A DNA stretch of 64,000 nucleotides from CACIIZ01 sp045565285. Its GTDB lineage: Bacteria; Pseudomonadota; Alphaproteobacteria; Rhodobacterales; Rhodobacteraceae. The stretch is from the NCBI GenBank assembly GCA_045565285.1, contig JBJLFR010000004.1, positions 1 to 64,000 of the forward strand. The letters run 5' to 3'. The notes under the pieces are model-generated. The model had not been told where the DNA came from. It did not search any database and saw nothing but the letters and a program-made list of their open reading frames with translations. A program made the position numbers and the translations under genes. Shown piece by piece: positions 1 to 9,381 of this stretch; the stretch's first letter is position 1; every line of letters starts with the position of its first letter.

Positions 1-2
1 GT

Positions 3-611
3 GATTTGGATATTGTTGGATCTAAAAATGCTTATAAAAACATTCTTTATGGCGTTAGGCTTATAGTAGAAGGTAAGAATCGTAGACTATCTGACTTTTC
101 AGAAATAATAGAAGATGAAGAGGACGAAAATAATAATCGAAATGAAAAAGAGATAGACAGTTTTAAAATAAATGTTTTTCGTGAAAATTTAATAAAAGAT
201 ATAATATCTATAATTAAACAAAATGGTTTTAAAAATGTAAGTAAAATAGAAGATTCTACTCATGTTTTGATTAAAATACCTGAACCAAGTCAAAACCAGC
301 TAAATGAATTTGCAGGTGAAACTAAGCGAATAGAGAGATCAGCAATTTCGAAAATTGCTCGAATAAAAAGTGATGCAACCCAAAGGATTAAAGCGGCCTT
401 AGAGAGAGAATATATAGAACCACATATTGCAGTACCTGCAAAAGCACATTTAGAAAGAATACAAAGTTCCGCAGTTTCAGAAATAAGACTTATAGGATTA
501 AGAAAGAGAAAATCTTTACTAGGAAAATTTTTTAGCTATACAGATGAAGAAGAAAAAAAATTAGGTAAAAAATTGGATAAATCTCCTATTAACAATTTAT
601 TTTCAAATTAA
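3..611 (+). CDS. Unrecognised charged protein, 5' end outside window
   Basis: The reading frame is open from the first complete codon of the window, so the true start probably lies upstream. A TTG at position 6 could be read as a start but has no support. About 202 residues are visible. There is an acidic, low-complexity stretch near residues 36-50, followed by a lysine/arginine-rich, probably helical region and a basic C-terminus. No signal peptide, membrane segment or catalytic motif is visible and I do not recognise the family. It is followed after 46 bases by a PNPOx-like gene on the same strand, which gives no functional hint. Confidence 0.6.
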   Translation, partial: DLDIVGSKNAYKNILYGVRLIVEGKNRRLSDFSEIIEDEEDENNNRNEKEIDSFKINVFRENLIKDIISIIKQNGFKNVSKIEDSTHVLIKIPEPSQNQLNEFAGETKRIERSAISKIARIKSDATQRIKAALEREYIEPHIAVPAKAHLERIQSSAVSEIRLIGLRKRKSLLGKFFSYTDEEEKKLGKKLDKSPINNLFSN

Positions 612-657
612 TCACTTTGAAGTTGTTTATCTTTAATTCTTTTTTTATTATATAATT

Positions 658-1137
658 ATGGAAAAAAAAATCTCTCTTACTCACAAAATAACAGAAGAAA
701 TTGCCATTAAGATTAAAAAAATTATTAATGGCAACTATCAACAGGCAGCTTTAGGGACTATAGATGATGTGGGTTTACCAATGGTTACAAAAATTATTCC
801 AATGAATTACGATGATAAGATTTATCTACTTATTAGTGATTTGAGTGAACATACAAAAAATTTGAATATAAACCCAAATGCCTCTCTTTACTTCGCTCAA
901 GAAGAAACTCATAAAATAAAATCAAATAATCCTAGACTTACACTTCAAGGTTTTTTTAAAAAAGTAGAATTAAAAAAAGATAATCCAAAATTTCAAATTC
1001 TACTAAAAAGTTATAATAAAGTTGAACCAGGATCAAAAATGTGGGGAATGTTTACTGATTTTAATTTCTATGTTTTTATTGCAAATAAGCAAATTTTTGT
1101 TGAAGGTTTTGGAAAGGCCTATCAGGGAAATATATGA
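658..1137 (+). CDS. Pyridoxamine 5'-phosphate oxidase-like (FMN split-barrel) protein
   Basis: This 159-residue protein matches the PNPOx-like flavin-binding split-barrel family, of which HugZ-type haem-utilisation proteins are a branch. The recognisable parts are the 'ALGTIDDVGLPMVTKI' strand pair (about residues 31-46), where small residues precede a variable loop and a second strand, and the 'LLISDLSEHTKNL' segment (about 58-70). Both are typical of this superfamily. It is shorter than HugZ and lacks the HugZ C-terminal domain. True PdxH is usually over 200 residues, so pyridoxal phosphate synthesis is unlikely. A cytoplasmic flavin- or haem-binding reductase role is inferred; the substrate is unknown. 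Confidence 0.75.
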   Translation: MEKKISLTHKITEEIAIKIKKIINGNYQQAALGTIDDVGLPMVTKIIPMNYDDKIYLLISDLSEHTKNLNINPNASLYFAQEETHKIKSNNPRLTLQGFFKKVELKKDNPKFQILLKSYNKVEPGSKMWGMFTDFNFYVFIANKQIFVEGFGKAYQGNI

Positions 1138-1167
1138 TAATATTTTTAATGATATCTAATTCCTAGA

Positions 1168-1407
1168 ATGAATATAGAATCAAAATTATTTATAATAATT
1201 AAAATTATTTTTATAACTTCCGTCAATAGTGCTCTTTCTGGTCAAGATTACTATGAAGGAGAAGGTGCTGAACGAATCATTAAATCAGGAATAATTCAGG
1301 AAACAATAAAGGAAGAGGACCATAAACATCTTGTTATTGAATACAATAATGAATTTTATTGGTGCACTATAGAAAAAAATGGGAATAAAGTATGTGAGTT
1401 ATACTAA
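1168..1407 (+). CDS. Small exported protein of unknown function
   Basis: A 79-residue product begins with a hydrophobic stretch (about residues 7-22) ending in small residues ('SALSG'), which looks like a Sec signal peptide. The mature part would be about 55 residues, acidic, with two cysteines (in 'YWCTIE' and 'KVCEL') that could form a disulfide in the periplasm. Its 3' end overlaps the start of the mepA gene on the same strand, which suggests coupled translation. I do not recognise the family. The overlap and signal sequence support a real gene more than length alone does. Confidence 0.5.
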   Translation: MNIESKLFIIIKIIFITSVNSALSGQDYYEGEGAERIIKSGIIQETIKEEDHKHLVIEYNNEFYWCTIEKNGNKVCELY

Positions 1408-2293
1408 AGTAGTATTAATTATATTTCTTTTCATAATAAATCCTGGGTTTGGGCATGATCCAAATAAAAAATTACCAGCTAATAAAATTTTTGAAAAATT
1501 TAATTTGCCTACTGTTGATGAAAGCACACCAATAGGGTTTTATGCAAAAGGATGTCTAAGCGGGGGAGTAAAATTGAAGGATACAGGACCAACTTGGCAA
1601 ATTATGAGACCTAGCAGAAATAGAAATTGGGGACATCCAACTGTAATAAGCTATGCTAAAGATTTAAGTAAATCTGCTAACCAAATTGGTTGGAAAGGAC
1701 TTTATATAGGCGACATTGCTGCTCCTAGAGGTGGACCAATGCCCTATGGCCATCAATCACATCAAACTGGCTTAGATATTGATATTTGGCTTACAGCACC
1801 CAAAAGCCTCAAACTTACAAAGAAAGAAAGAGATACAATTAAAGCAATATCTGTAAGAAAAAAAAACTTAAAAGAGGTAAATAATAATTGGACATTAGCT
1901 CATGCAAAAATATTAAGAGCAGCAGCATCAGACAATCGTGTAGATAGAATATTTATAAATGCACCTGCTAAAATTTGGATGTGTGAAAATATGGAAGGCT
2001 CAAAAAAATGGCTTCAAAAAATAAGACCGCTATGGGGTCATCATTCTCATTTTCATGTAAGACTAAAATGTCCTAAGGATTCAGTTGATTGCATCAAACA
2101 AATACCAACTGTTTCGCAAATATCAAAAAGTTCAACTGGATGTGATGAAAGCTTATATTGGTGGGTTTCAAAAGCTTTGGAGCCACAAGATCCAAAAAAA
2201 AAGAAGCCTACTTTAAAAAAGAAACAAGGAGCTAGAGATTATATAATGGATGATCTACCCAAAATGTGCCTTGATGTAATCCACAGTAAGTAA
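1379..2293 (+). CDS. mepA: Penicillin-insensitive murein endopeptidase MepA
   Basis: MepA is a LAS-family zinc metallopeptidase that cuts the D-Ala-mDAP cross-bridge of peptidoglycan in the periplasm. The 304-residue product has an N-terminal hydrophobic signal sequence (about residues 10-24). The metal site is visible as 'SHQTGLDIDIW' (about 127-137, giving a His and an Asp ligand) and 'HHSHFHVRL' (about 221-229, the third ligand and catalytic His). It is slightly longer than the E. coli enzyme and has a lysine-rich C-terminal tail. The ATG at 1379 adds a few residues before the signal; a GTG at 1394 would give a more usual signal peptide. Both starts overlap the upstream small gene. Confidence 0.92.
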   Translation: MGIKYVSYTKVVLIIFLFIINPGFGHDPNKKLPANKIFEKFNLPTVDESTPIGFYAKGCLSGGVKLKDTGPTWQIMRPSRNRNWGHPTVISYAKDLSKSANQIGWKGLYIGDIAAPRGGPMPYGHQSHQTGLDIDIWLTAPKSLKLTKKERDTIKAISVRKKNLKEVNNNWTLAHAKILRAAASDNRVDRIFINAPAKIWMCENMEGSKKWLQKIRPLWGHHSHFHVRLKCPKDSVDCIKQIPTVSQISKSSTGCDESLYWWVSKALEPQDPKKKKPTLKKKQGARDYIMDDLPKMCLDVIHSK

Positions 2294-2299
2294 AAGATA

Positions 2300-2905
2300 T
2301 TATGGTTTTTTCTTTTTTAACAAGTGAGAATTGAAAGCTATTGTTATTCTATCCTAATTAGATTTATTTGGATAAACACTGTGTAAAAGATATGAAGGAA
2401 AGATAACTAACTGTCCTGTTCTTGGCCTTATTCTTACCATGTTATCAAAACCCATTTTTGGAAGTATTTTAGCTAACTCTCTACCCTCTTGGTTTGGGTT
2501 AACAAATTTAATCATACCAGAAAATCCTTCAACTTCCGATGGTTGTTGAACATAGAAAACACCTGACCAGTGGGAATTTGGATGAGAATGTAAATTATTC
2601 GATCCACCCTTTGGGTTTACATTAATCCAGCCTGAAAACTAGCATCAAATAAATCAGGATTAAATTTGCTATCATAGCTTTACATTATTAATGCAATAGA
2701 TTTAGCACAAGTAGAACAAACCTTTTTAAATGTTTCTTCTTTTTTTATAAATAGATTAGAAGTTGAGTGCCATCCTTCATTATTGGACAAATTAAAACCA
2801 GTATCATTTTGTCTTAATAAATATCCTCTTTTAAATTTCCAAAAATGAATTTTCTAGATTAAATCTATTAAGTGTATTGGGACAGAAAAACCCAATTTCT
2901 TAGTA
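2300..2905 (-). pseudogene. Decayed 2OG-Fe(II) oxygenase (TIGR02466-like)
   Basis: Reading the minus strand gives a recognisable putative 2-oxoglutarate/Fe(II) oxygenase of the TIGR02466/2OG-FeII_Oxy_5 type. The conserved blocks are 'SGWINVNPKGG', 'NLHSHPNSHWSGVFYV' (iron-ligand HxH region), 'GQLVIFPSYLLHSVYPN' and a terminal 'DRITIAFN'. The frame is broken several times: in-frame stops at about 2854-2856 (TAG), 2680-2682 (TAA) and 2354-2356 (TAG), plus a frameshift near 2625. No clear start codon is present; a TTG near 2895 is possible. Stops plus a frameshift suggest true decay. It lies just downstream of tRNA-Lys in the same orientation and occupies the otherwise gene-free stretch here. 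Confidence 0.75.
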
Positions 2906-2934
2906 ACCCTTCTTTTTTAATTTAGGCAAAAAAG

Positions 2935-3010
2935 TGGTGAGCCCGACAGGATTCGAACCTGTGACCCACTGATTAAAAGTCAGTTGCTCTACCAACTGAG
3001 CTACGGGCCC
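2935..3010 (-). tRNA. tRNA-Lys (anticodon UUU)
   Basis: The minus strand folds as a complete 76-base cloverleaf. The acceptor stem is GGGCCCG paired with CGGGCTC, there is a D-arm with 'AGTTGGTAGA', an anticodon arm CTGAC-TTTTAA-TCAGT with anticodon TTT, and a T-arm with 'GGTTCGAATCC'. The 3' CCA is encoded. It reads away from dapF and towards the decayed oxygenase gene. Confidence 0.96.
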
Positions 3011-3126
3011 ACATAATTTTGTGTATTATTTCAATTAAAAATGGTCAAGTTGAATTTAAATTTTTACATGAATTTGCTCAAAAATTTTTAACTAGAAGAA
3101 AAAATAACACTGCGTTATAAATCAAC

Positions 3127-3974
3127 ATGTCAAAAATTAATCATATATTTGAAATACCATTCATCAAAATGCATGGATTAGGAAATGATTTTGTAATTAT
3201 TGATTGTCGTAAAAATGATTATAATTTTTCTAATAGTCAAATAAAATTATTAGGAAATAGAAACCTAGGAATTGGCTTTGATCAATTCGTTTTGATGTAT
3301 AATTCTAATAATGATAGTGTCCATACCTTTTTAAAGTTTTGGAATTCGGATGGTTCAAAATCCCCTCAACTTGTGGAAATGCAACTCGTTGTGTCGCAGA
3401 CATGCTAATGAATGAGACAGGTTTAGATACCATCAATATTTCTACAAGTGCAGAAATAATAAAATGCATAAAATTGACCAATGGCCAAATTTCTACAAAT
3501 TTGGGTATCCCAAAAATAAAATGGAGTGATATTCCATTATCAGAAGAATGTGACACAAGTAAATTACCTATTGAAGGCGCACCGGTTGCTACATCTTTTG
3601 GGAATCCCCATTGTACCTTCTTTGTAGATGATTTAGATAAATTTTCAATTTCTCAAATTGGTAAAAAAACAGAAATAAATCCCATTTTTCCTAAAAAGAC
3701 TAATGTCCAAATTGCAAAAGTTATCGATGAAAGCACAATTAAAGTTAAAGTGTGGGAAAGGGGAAGTGGAATAACAATGGCGTCTGGATCATCAGCTTGT
3801 GCAGTTGCATTTTCTGCCAAAAGATTATGTCTAACTAAAGATCTAGTCCAAATAATTTTGGATGGCGGACTTGTAAAGGTTGAATGTAAAGAAGATGGAG
3901 TTTGGATAACAGGTGATGTAAAATATGTTTTTTCTGGAAAAATATCTTCTCTTTTGTTTGATAAATTGGAGTAA
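3127..3974 (+). CDS. dapF: Diaminopimelate epimerase (frameshifted)
   Basis: DapF converts LL- to meso-diaminopimelate for lysine and peptidoglycan synthesis. The N-terminal half carries 'MHGLGNDFVIID', and after a frame change near 3356-3366 the protein continues with 'TCGNATRCVADM', which holds the first catalytic Cys. The second active-site Cys lies in 'GSSACAVAFSA' near the C-terminus. The break lies in the short runs AAAA and CCCC. Removing one base from each, or adding one, restores a full-length enzyme of about 282 residues. No other damage is visible, so a sequencing error or a very recent mutation is likely. mtaB follows 3 bases after the stop. Confidence 0.9.
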
Positions 3975-3977
3975 TTA

Positions 3978-5249
3978 ATGAACAACATTATAAAAACTTT
4001 TGGATGTCGATTAAACATTTTTGAAACTGAGATTATTAAAAATTTTATTACAAAATACAAAATCAAAAATGTATCTGTGCTTAATACTTGTGCTGTAACA
4101 AGAGAAGCAGAAAAAAAAGCACATCGTGAAATAAAAAAAATTAAAAATAAAAATAAGGATTCATTTCTTATAGTTACAGGATGTGCAGCTCAATTAAAGC
4201 CAAAATCATTTGAAAATATGAATGAAGTAGATTTAGTTTTAGGAAATCAGGAAAAATTAAAAATTAAAAATTGGTCAAAAATTAGTAATTTTTTGGAAAA
4301 TAAAACTAAAAAATATAATTCCAACCTAGTATCAAATATTATGGGAGAAAATACTCTCCCTTTAAATAAATTGGGCCCATCAAAATCAAATACTCGTTCT
4401 TTTATTGGGATACAAAATGGTTGTGATCATAGATGTACTTTTTGCATTATTCCTTTTGCAAGGGGAAATTCTAGGTCTGTTCCAAAAAAAGAAATTAAAA
4501 ATCAAATTGAATCATTGGTATTTGGTGGGGTTAGGGAAATAGTTTTGACAGGTGTTGATATAACATCCTGGGGGTTGGATTTTAATAATAAAGAAAGATT
4601 GGGGGATCTGATACAATTTATTTTGGAATCAATTCCTTCACTTCAAAGATTGAGAATTTCTTCAATAGATAGCATTGAAATTGACCAAAAATTAATGGAT
4701 TTATTTTGTCAAGAAAGTAGATTAATGCCTCATTTACATCTTTCTCTCCAATCAGGTGATAATATGATTTTAAAAAGAATGAAGAGAAGACATAGTAGAG
4801 AAGATTCTATAAAATTCTGCTCTATACTAAAAGAAACAAGACCAGAAATTAAATTTAGTGCTGATATAATTGCTGGTTTCCCTACTGAAACTGAAGAAAT
4901 GTTTAAAAATACAATTTCAATTATTGAGGAATGTAAAATAGATTGGATACACGTTTTTCCTTATTCTTCACGTGTAGGAACTCCAGCAAGTAAAATGCCT
5001 CAAATTCCAAAATCAGAAATTGATAAAAGATCTTCTATGCTTAGAAAAATTAGTAATAGAAGATTAAAAAATCACCTGAATACAAAAGTAGGGAGCATTC
5101 AGAAGGTTTTGGTTGAAGGAAATGCCAAAGGATTTACAGAAGACTACACCAGGGTTTCTTTTCAAGAGGGTCCTAAAATAGGTGAAGTAATTACTATGAA
5201 AATTGAAAAACGAATAGATAACGAACTTTTTGGAATACCCACTAACTAA
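3978..5249 (+). CDS. mtaB: tRNA t6A37 methylthiotransferase MtaB
   Basis: MtaB is a radical-SAM enzyme that adds a methylthio group to t6A37 of tRNAs reading ANN codons. All parts of the MTTase family are visible: three N-terminal cluster cysteines (about C10, C38 and C69, in 'FGCRLN', 'LNTCAVT' and 'VTGCAAQ'), the radical-SAM motif 'GCDHRCTFC' (about 148-156), and a C-terminal TRAM-like region. At 423 residues it has normal length. The short N-terminal spacing and the 'FGCRLN' start favour MtaB over MiaB. It sits directly behind dapF on the same strand, an arrangement common in alphaproteobacteria. Confidence 0.93.
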   Translation: MNNIIKTFGCRLNIFETEIIKNFITKYKIKNVSVLNTCAVTREAEKKAHREIKKIKNKNKDSFLIVTGCAAQLKPKSFENMNEVDLVLGNQEKLKIKNWSKISNFLENKTKKYNSNLVSNIMGENTLPLNKLGPSKSNTRSFIGIQNGCDHRCTFCIIPFARGNSRSVPKKEIKNQIESLVFGGVREIVLTGVDITSWGLDFNNKERLGDLIQFILESIPSLQRLRISSIDSIEIDQKLMDLFCQESRLMPHLHLSLQSGDNMILKRMKRRHSREDSIKFCSILKETRPEIKFSADIIAGFPTETEEMFKNTISIIEECKIDWIHVFPYSSRVGTPASKMPQIPKSEIDKRSSMLRKISNRRLKNHLNTKVGSIQKVLVEGNAKGFTEDYTRVSFQEGPKIGEVITMKIEKRIDNELFGIPTN

Positions 5250-5256
5250 ATTATTT

Positions 5257-6743
5257 TCATACAGACATACAAATATACTTCATTTCTAAAAATTCTTCTA
5301 TACCGTGTTTAGAACCTTCTCTACCTAAACCTGATTGTTTAACCCCGCCAAATGGAGCTAATTCGGTTGATATTACCCCAGCATTCACTCCAACCATTCC
5401 ATATTCAAGCGCTTCAGAAACTCTCCATACTCTAGACAAATCCTTCGCATAGAAATATGCTGCTAGACCAAAAATTGTGTCATTAGCCTGATTAATTACA
5501 TCATCTTCATCTTCAAATCTAAATAAGGGAGCTACAGGTCCAAATGTTTCATTAGTAGAAACAATCATTCTTTTAGTAACTTCTGTAAGGAGAGTAGGTT
5601 CAAAAAAATTTCCACCCAATTCATGACGCCTACCTCCTGAAATTAATTTTGCTCCTTTTGATACAGCATCATTTATATGACTTTCAACTTTTAAAACTGC
5701 ATCTTCTGTAATTAATGGTCCTATTGTAACTTTTTCGTTAAATCCATCTCCAACCTTAAATTTGTTTACAGCACTAGATAACTTCTGGGAAAATTCATCA
5801 TAAACTTTCTCTTGAACATATAATCTATTTGCACAAACACATGTTTGGCCATTATTTCTATATTTAGATAGAATAGCTCCCTCTACAGCATCATCTAAAT
5901 CAGCGTCATCAAAAACAATAAATGGGGCGTTTCCACCCAATTCCATAGACATCTTTAACACTTGTGAAGAACCTTGTTTAAGAAGAATTTTTCCAACTTC
6001 TGTAGATCCAGTAAATGTAAGCTTGCGAACTTTAGAATTATAACAAAATTCTTCTCCAATAATTTGTGATTTATTAGAAGTTATAACTGAGAAAACTCCC
6101 TTTGGTATTCCTGCCCTTTCTGCCAGTACAGCAATTGCTAAGGCTGATAAAGGTGTCTCTTCAGCAGGTTTAGCCACAAAAGAACAACCTGCAGCAAGTG
6201 CAGGTCCCAACTTTCTTGTAATCATGGCATTAGGAAAATTCCATGGAGTTATGGAAGTTACAACACCAATAGGCTGTTTTAATTACTAATATTTTTTTAT
6301 CTGCTTGGTGGCCAGGAATTGTTTCACCATAAATCCTTTTGGCTTCTTCTGCAAAAAATTCAATAAAGCTTGCACCATAAGCAATTTCACCAACAGCCTC
6401 AGATAGTGGTTTACCCATCTCTGCAGTGATAATTTTTGCAAGATCATCTGCATTTGTCATCATTAAGTTATAAAACTCTTTTAAAAATAGACGCTCTTTC
6501 TTTTCCCGTTTTTGAGGACCATGATTTTTGAGAAACATAAGCAGCATCTATTGCTTGCCTAGTTTCTTCCAATCCCAGATCAGGAACATTACTAATTATC
6601 TCCAAGTTAGCTGGATTTCTTACTTCAAAAGTTTCATCATTTGTAGAACTTACCCACTCACCTGCAATAAAAGCCTTATCTTTAAGCAAAGAAGGGTCCA
6701 AAAGCATAGATGAAAGTATTTTGTTTGATACAATTTTGTCCAT
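5257..6743 (-). CDS. gabD: Succinate-semialdehyde dehydrogenase (two frameshifts)
   Basis: The product is an aldehyde dehydrogenase of the GabD type, which oxidises succinate semialdehyde to succinate with NAD(P)+. Read across two breaks, the protein is about 494 residues, the normal length. It shows 'AEMGKPLSEA', 'TPWNFP', the cofactor motif 'FTGSTEVGK', the catalytic 'ELGGNAPFI' block and 'GQTCVCANR' with the nucleophilic Cys. The first break is at an AAAA run (plus strand 6472-6475) and the second at a TTTT run (6277-6280). Deleting one base at each rejoins the expected sequence exactly. It converges with mtaB. The assignment to GabD rather than a related SSADH rests on overall motif similarity. 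Confidence 0.88.
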
Positions 6744-6837
6744 TTAAACCTCAATTTAAAATAAAATTATTTCTAGACTAGGATATAAAAGTGTTTTTGA
6801 AATGGCAAGTTATTAAGATGAATCGTTTTATAATTAA

Positions 6838-7299
6838 TTATTTAGTGTTCTGTCTTAATGCTTCTGATACTGCTATTGAAGCAGCTGTAGTTACATTTAA
6901 ACATCTTGCAGAAGATAAAATGGGAATTTTTATATTAAGTGATATTGAATCTCTATCACAATCAGAAACTCCAGAACTTTCGCTTCCAACCATTAGGATA
7001 TCGTTTGATTTGAATTTAAAATCCCAGATACTTGTGGATGATTTTACAGTAAGGAGAATAATTCTTCTTTTATATTTATATTCTTTCATAAATGAATCAA
7101 AATCATTGTGACAATTAATTTTAACCAAGTCCATATAATCCATAGCTGTTCTTCTAATTGCTTTTATAGAAAAAGGAAAACCACAAGGCTCAATTAAATC
7201 TATTGCTATTCCAAAACAAGCACATAATCTTATCATAGCTCCTAGGTTTTGAGGTATATCAGGTTGATAAATTGCTAATCTTGTATCTGGTTTTGACAT
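6838..7299 (-). CDS. trmL: tRNA (cytidine34-2'-O)-methyltransferase TrmL
   Basis: TrmL is a small SPOUT methyltransferase that modifies the wobble base of tRNA-Leu. The 153-residue product shows the minimal SpoU architecture: 'YQPDIPQNLGAMIRLC' at the N-terminus, 'IEPCGFPF', and the knot region 'LMVGSESSGV' followed by 'IPILSSARCLNVTTAASIAV'. In the family the last block usually reads IPM...SLN; here an Ala-Arg replaces part of it. The ATG at 7299 is preferred over the in-frame TTG just upstream. The gene is divergent from petA. Confidence 0.9.
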   Translation of the reverse strand: MSKPDTRLAIYQPDIPQNLGAMIRLCACFGIAIDLIEPCGFPFSIKAIRRTAMDYMDLVKINCHNDFDSFMKEYKYKRRIILLTVKSSTSIWDFKFKSNDILMVGSESSGVSDCDRDSISLNIKIPILSSARCLNVTTAASIAVSEALRQNTK

Positions 7300-7412
7300 C
7301 AAAAATACCTGCGTCCGAAAGTCTGCTAGACTAATTAGATTTAAAGATATATATCACTTTAAAAAGTTGAAGTTATTTTTTTTATTACTACTTATTCAGT
7401 AAGGAGAAGATA

Positions 7413-7971
7413 GTGTCGAATTCTAACTCAAATGAGCCATCAAGACGAGATTTTATTTATGTAGCAACAGCTGCTGCAGGTGTTATTACTACAACCGCAG
7501 CTGTATGGCCACTTATAGATCAAATGAATCCATCCGCAGATGTTCAAGCCTTATCCTCTATAGAGGTGGATGTAGCAGATGTAGAACCAGGGTCTCAAAT
7601 CACCGTAAAATGGCTTGGGAAGCCTGTTTTTATAAGAAGAAGAACTAAAAAAGAAATTAACGAAGCTAGGTCTGTAGATATCTCTTCTTTGCCAGATCCG
7701 CTTTCTTTTAATGAAAACAAACCTAATACAGATGCTAGTGATGAAAATAGAAGCTTAGATGATTCTGGGGAATGGCTTGTAATGGTAGGTGTATGTACAC
7801 ATTTAGGATGTGTGCCACTAGCAGAAGCAGGAGATTATAATGGCTGGTTTTGTCCTTGCCACGGCTCTCATTATGATACAGCTGGTAGAATAAGAAAAGG
7901 GACCTGCGCCCAAAAATTTACCTGTACCTGTAGCAAAATTTATTGATGATTTAATTATAAAACTTGGTTAA
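7413..7971 (+). CDS. petA: Ubiquinol-cytochrome c reductase Rieske iron-sulfur subunit (frameshifted near C-terminus)
   Basis: This is the Rieske subunit of the cytochrome bc1 complex, passing electrons from ubiquinol to cytochrome c1. The GTG start at 7413 follows a strong AAGGAG. The N-terminus has a twin-arginine motif ('SRRDF', residues 10-14) and a transmembrane anchor. Both cluster-binding boxes are intact: 'CTHLGC' and 'CPCHGSH'. After 'GRIRKG' the frame is lost at a GGG run (7899-7901). Removing one G gives the expected ending 'PAPKNLPVPVAKFIDDL' and a stop at 7969-7971. It is the first gene of petABC. Confidence 0.92.
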
Positions 7972-7983
7972 AGGAAAATATTA

Positions 7984-9351
7984 TGAGCGGAATTCCTCAC
8001 GATCATTATAAAACCAAAAGCTGGTTTTCAAACATGGATGCATAAAAGATTGCCAATTTTTGGTTTGATGTATGACACTATTATGATTCCAACACCTAAG
8101 AATTTGAATTGGATGTGGATTTGGGGAGTGGTTCTTACGTTTTGCCTATTTTTACAAATAATTACAGGAATAGTTTTTGGTAATGCATTATACACCACAT
8201 ATAGACAATGCATTTGATAGTGTTGAACATATAATGAGAGATGTAAATGCAGGCTGGGCTATTAGGTATATCCATGCCAACGGAGCTTCTTTGTTCTTTA
8301 TAGCAGTTTTATATGCATATTTTTCAGAGGATTATATTATGGATCTTACAAAGAGCCACGTGAAATAACATGGATTTTAGGAATGTTAATATACGTAGCT
8401 ATGATGGCTACGGTTTTCTTAGGATACGTCCTGCCCTGGGGACAGATGTCTTTTTGGGGTGCTACTGTAATAACTAGTCTTTTTGGGGCAATCCCTATAA
8501 TTGGAGAACCATTTCAAACTTGGCTACTGGGTGGACCTGCTGTAGATAATGCTACCTTAAATAGATTTTTTAGCCTTCACTACTTATTACCTTTTGTTAT
8601 TCTTGGATTGGTTATGCTCCACATTTGGGCTTTTCATACAACTGGTAACAATAACCCAACTGGTGTTGAAGTTAGAAGGACATCAAAAGAGGATGCAGAA
8701 AAAGATACTGTCCCTTTTTGGCCTTATTACGTAATAAAAGATATGTTTGCTTTGGTTTTAATTTTAATTGCTTTTGTTTCAGTTGTTGCCTTTATGCCAA
8801 ATTATTTAGGACATCCTGATAATTATATAGAAGCAAATGCATTAGTAACACCAGCACATATTGTTCCTGAATGGTATTTGCTACCTTTTTTATGCTATAC
8901 TCAGAGCCTTCACTGCAGAAGTTTGGGTAGTACAATTTGCGACTTTTATATCTGGAGGAATAATTACAGCTAAACTCTTCGGAGTAATTGCAATGTTTGG
9001 AGCTATTGTAGTAATGGCTCTTGCACCTTGGTTAGATACGTCCTCGGTTAGGTCTGGAAGATACAGACCTCAATTTAAATGGTGGTTTGCTATTCTTGTA
9101 GTTGATTTTATAGTACTAATGTGGTGTGGAGCAATGCCTGCTGAAGAGCCATATGCAAACTATTGCATTAATAGGATCTGCATACTGGTTTGCATACTTT
9201 TTAATAATTTTACCTATTCTTGGAATTATTGAAACACCTGATAAACAACCAGAAAACAATAGAAGAAGCTGTGGAGTTAGCTGAAAATAAAAAGAAGTCT
9301 TCGAAGACCCCTAATATCGATGGAAGTACGGTTTCCTGCAGAATGAATTGA
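7984..9351 (+). CDS. petB: Cytochrome b subunit of bc1 complex (about seven frameshifts)
   Basis: Cytochrome b is the membrane core of the bc1 complex, with two b haems and both quinone sites. Stitched together, the frames give a full-length protein of about 450 residues beginning 'MSGIPHDHYK'. It has haem-ligand histidines in 'FSLHYLLPF' and 'VMLHIWAFH', and the Qo-site 'PEWY'. The frame is broken near 8025-8028, 8174-8178, 8307-8310, 8320-8324, 8886-8891, 9161 and 9253-9256. Each break is repaired by deleting one base, mostly a T in a T-run. Between breaks the sequence is highly conserved with no lost functional residue. The start lies 12 bases after petA. Confidence 0.9.
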
Positions 9352-9381
9352 TAATTTAATTTTATAGAGAAGATACTTATT

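Noticed and set aside
2300..2905. Stop-codon reassignment explaining the 2OG oxygenase stops
   Set aside because: Both TAA and TAG occur in frame and a frameshift is also present, while all other genes end normally at these codons.
3653..4066. 137-codon frame on the minus strand
   Set aside because: It lies opposite dapF and mtaB, which are well supported, and its translation has no recognisable features.
6791..7111. 106-codon plus-strand frame
   Set aside because: It is the antisense of trmL.
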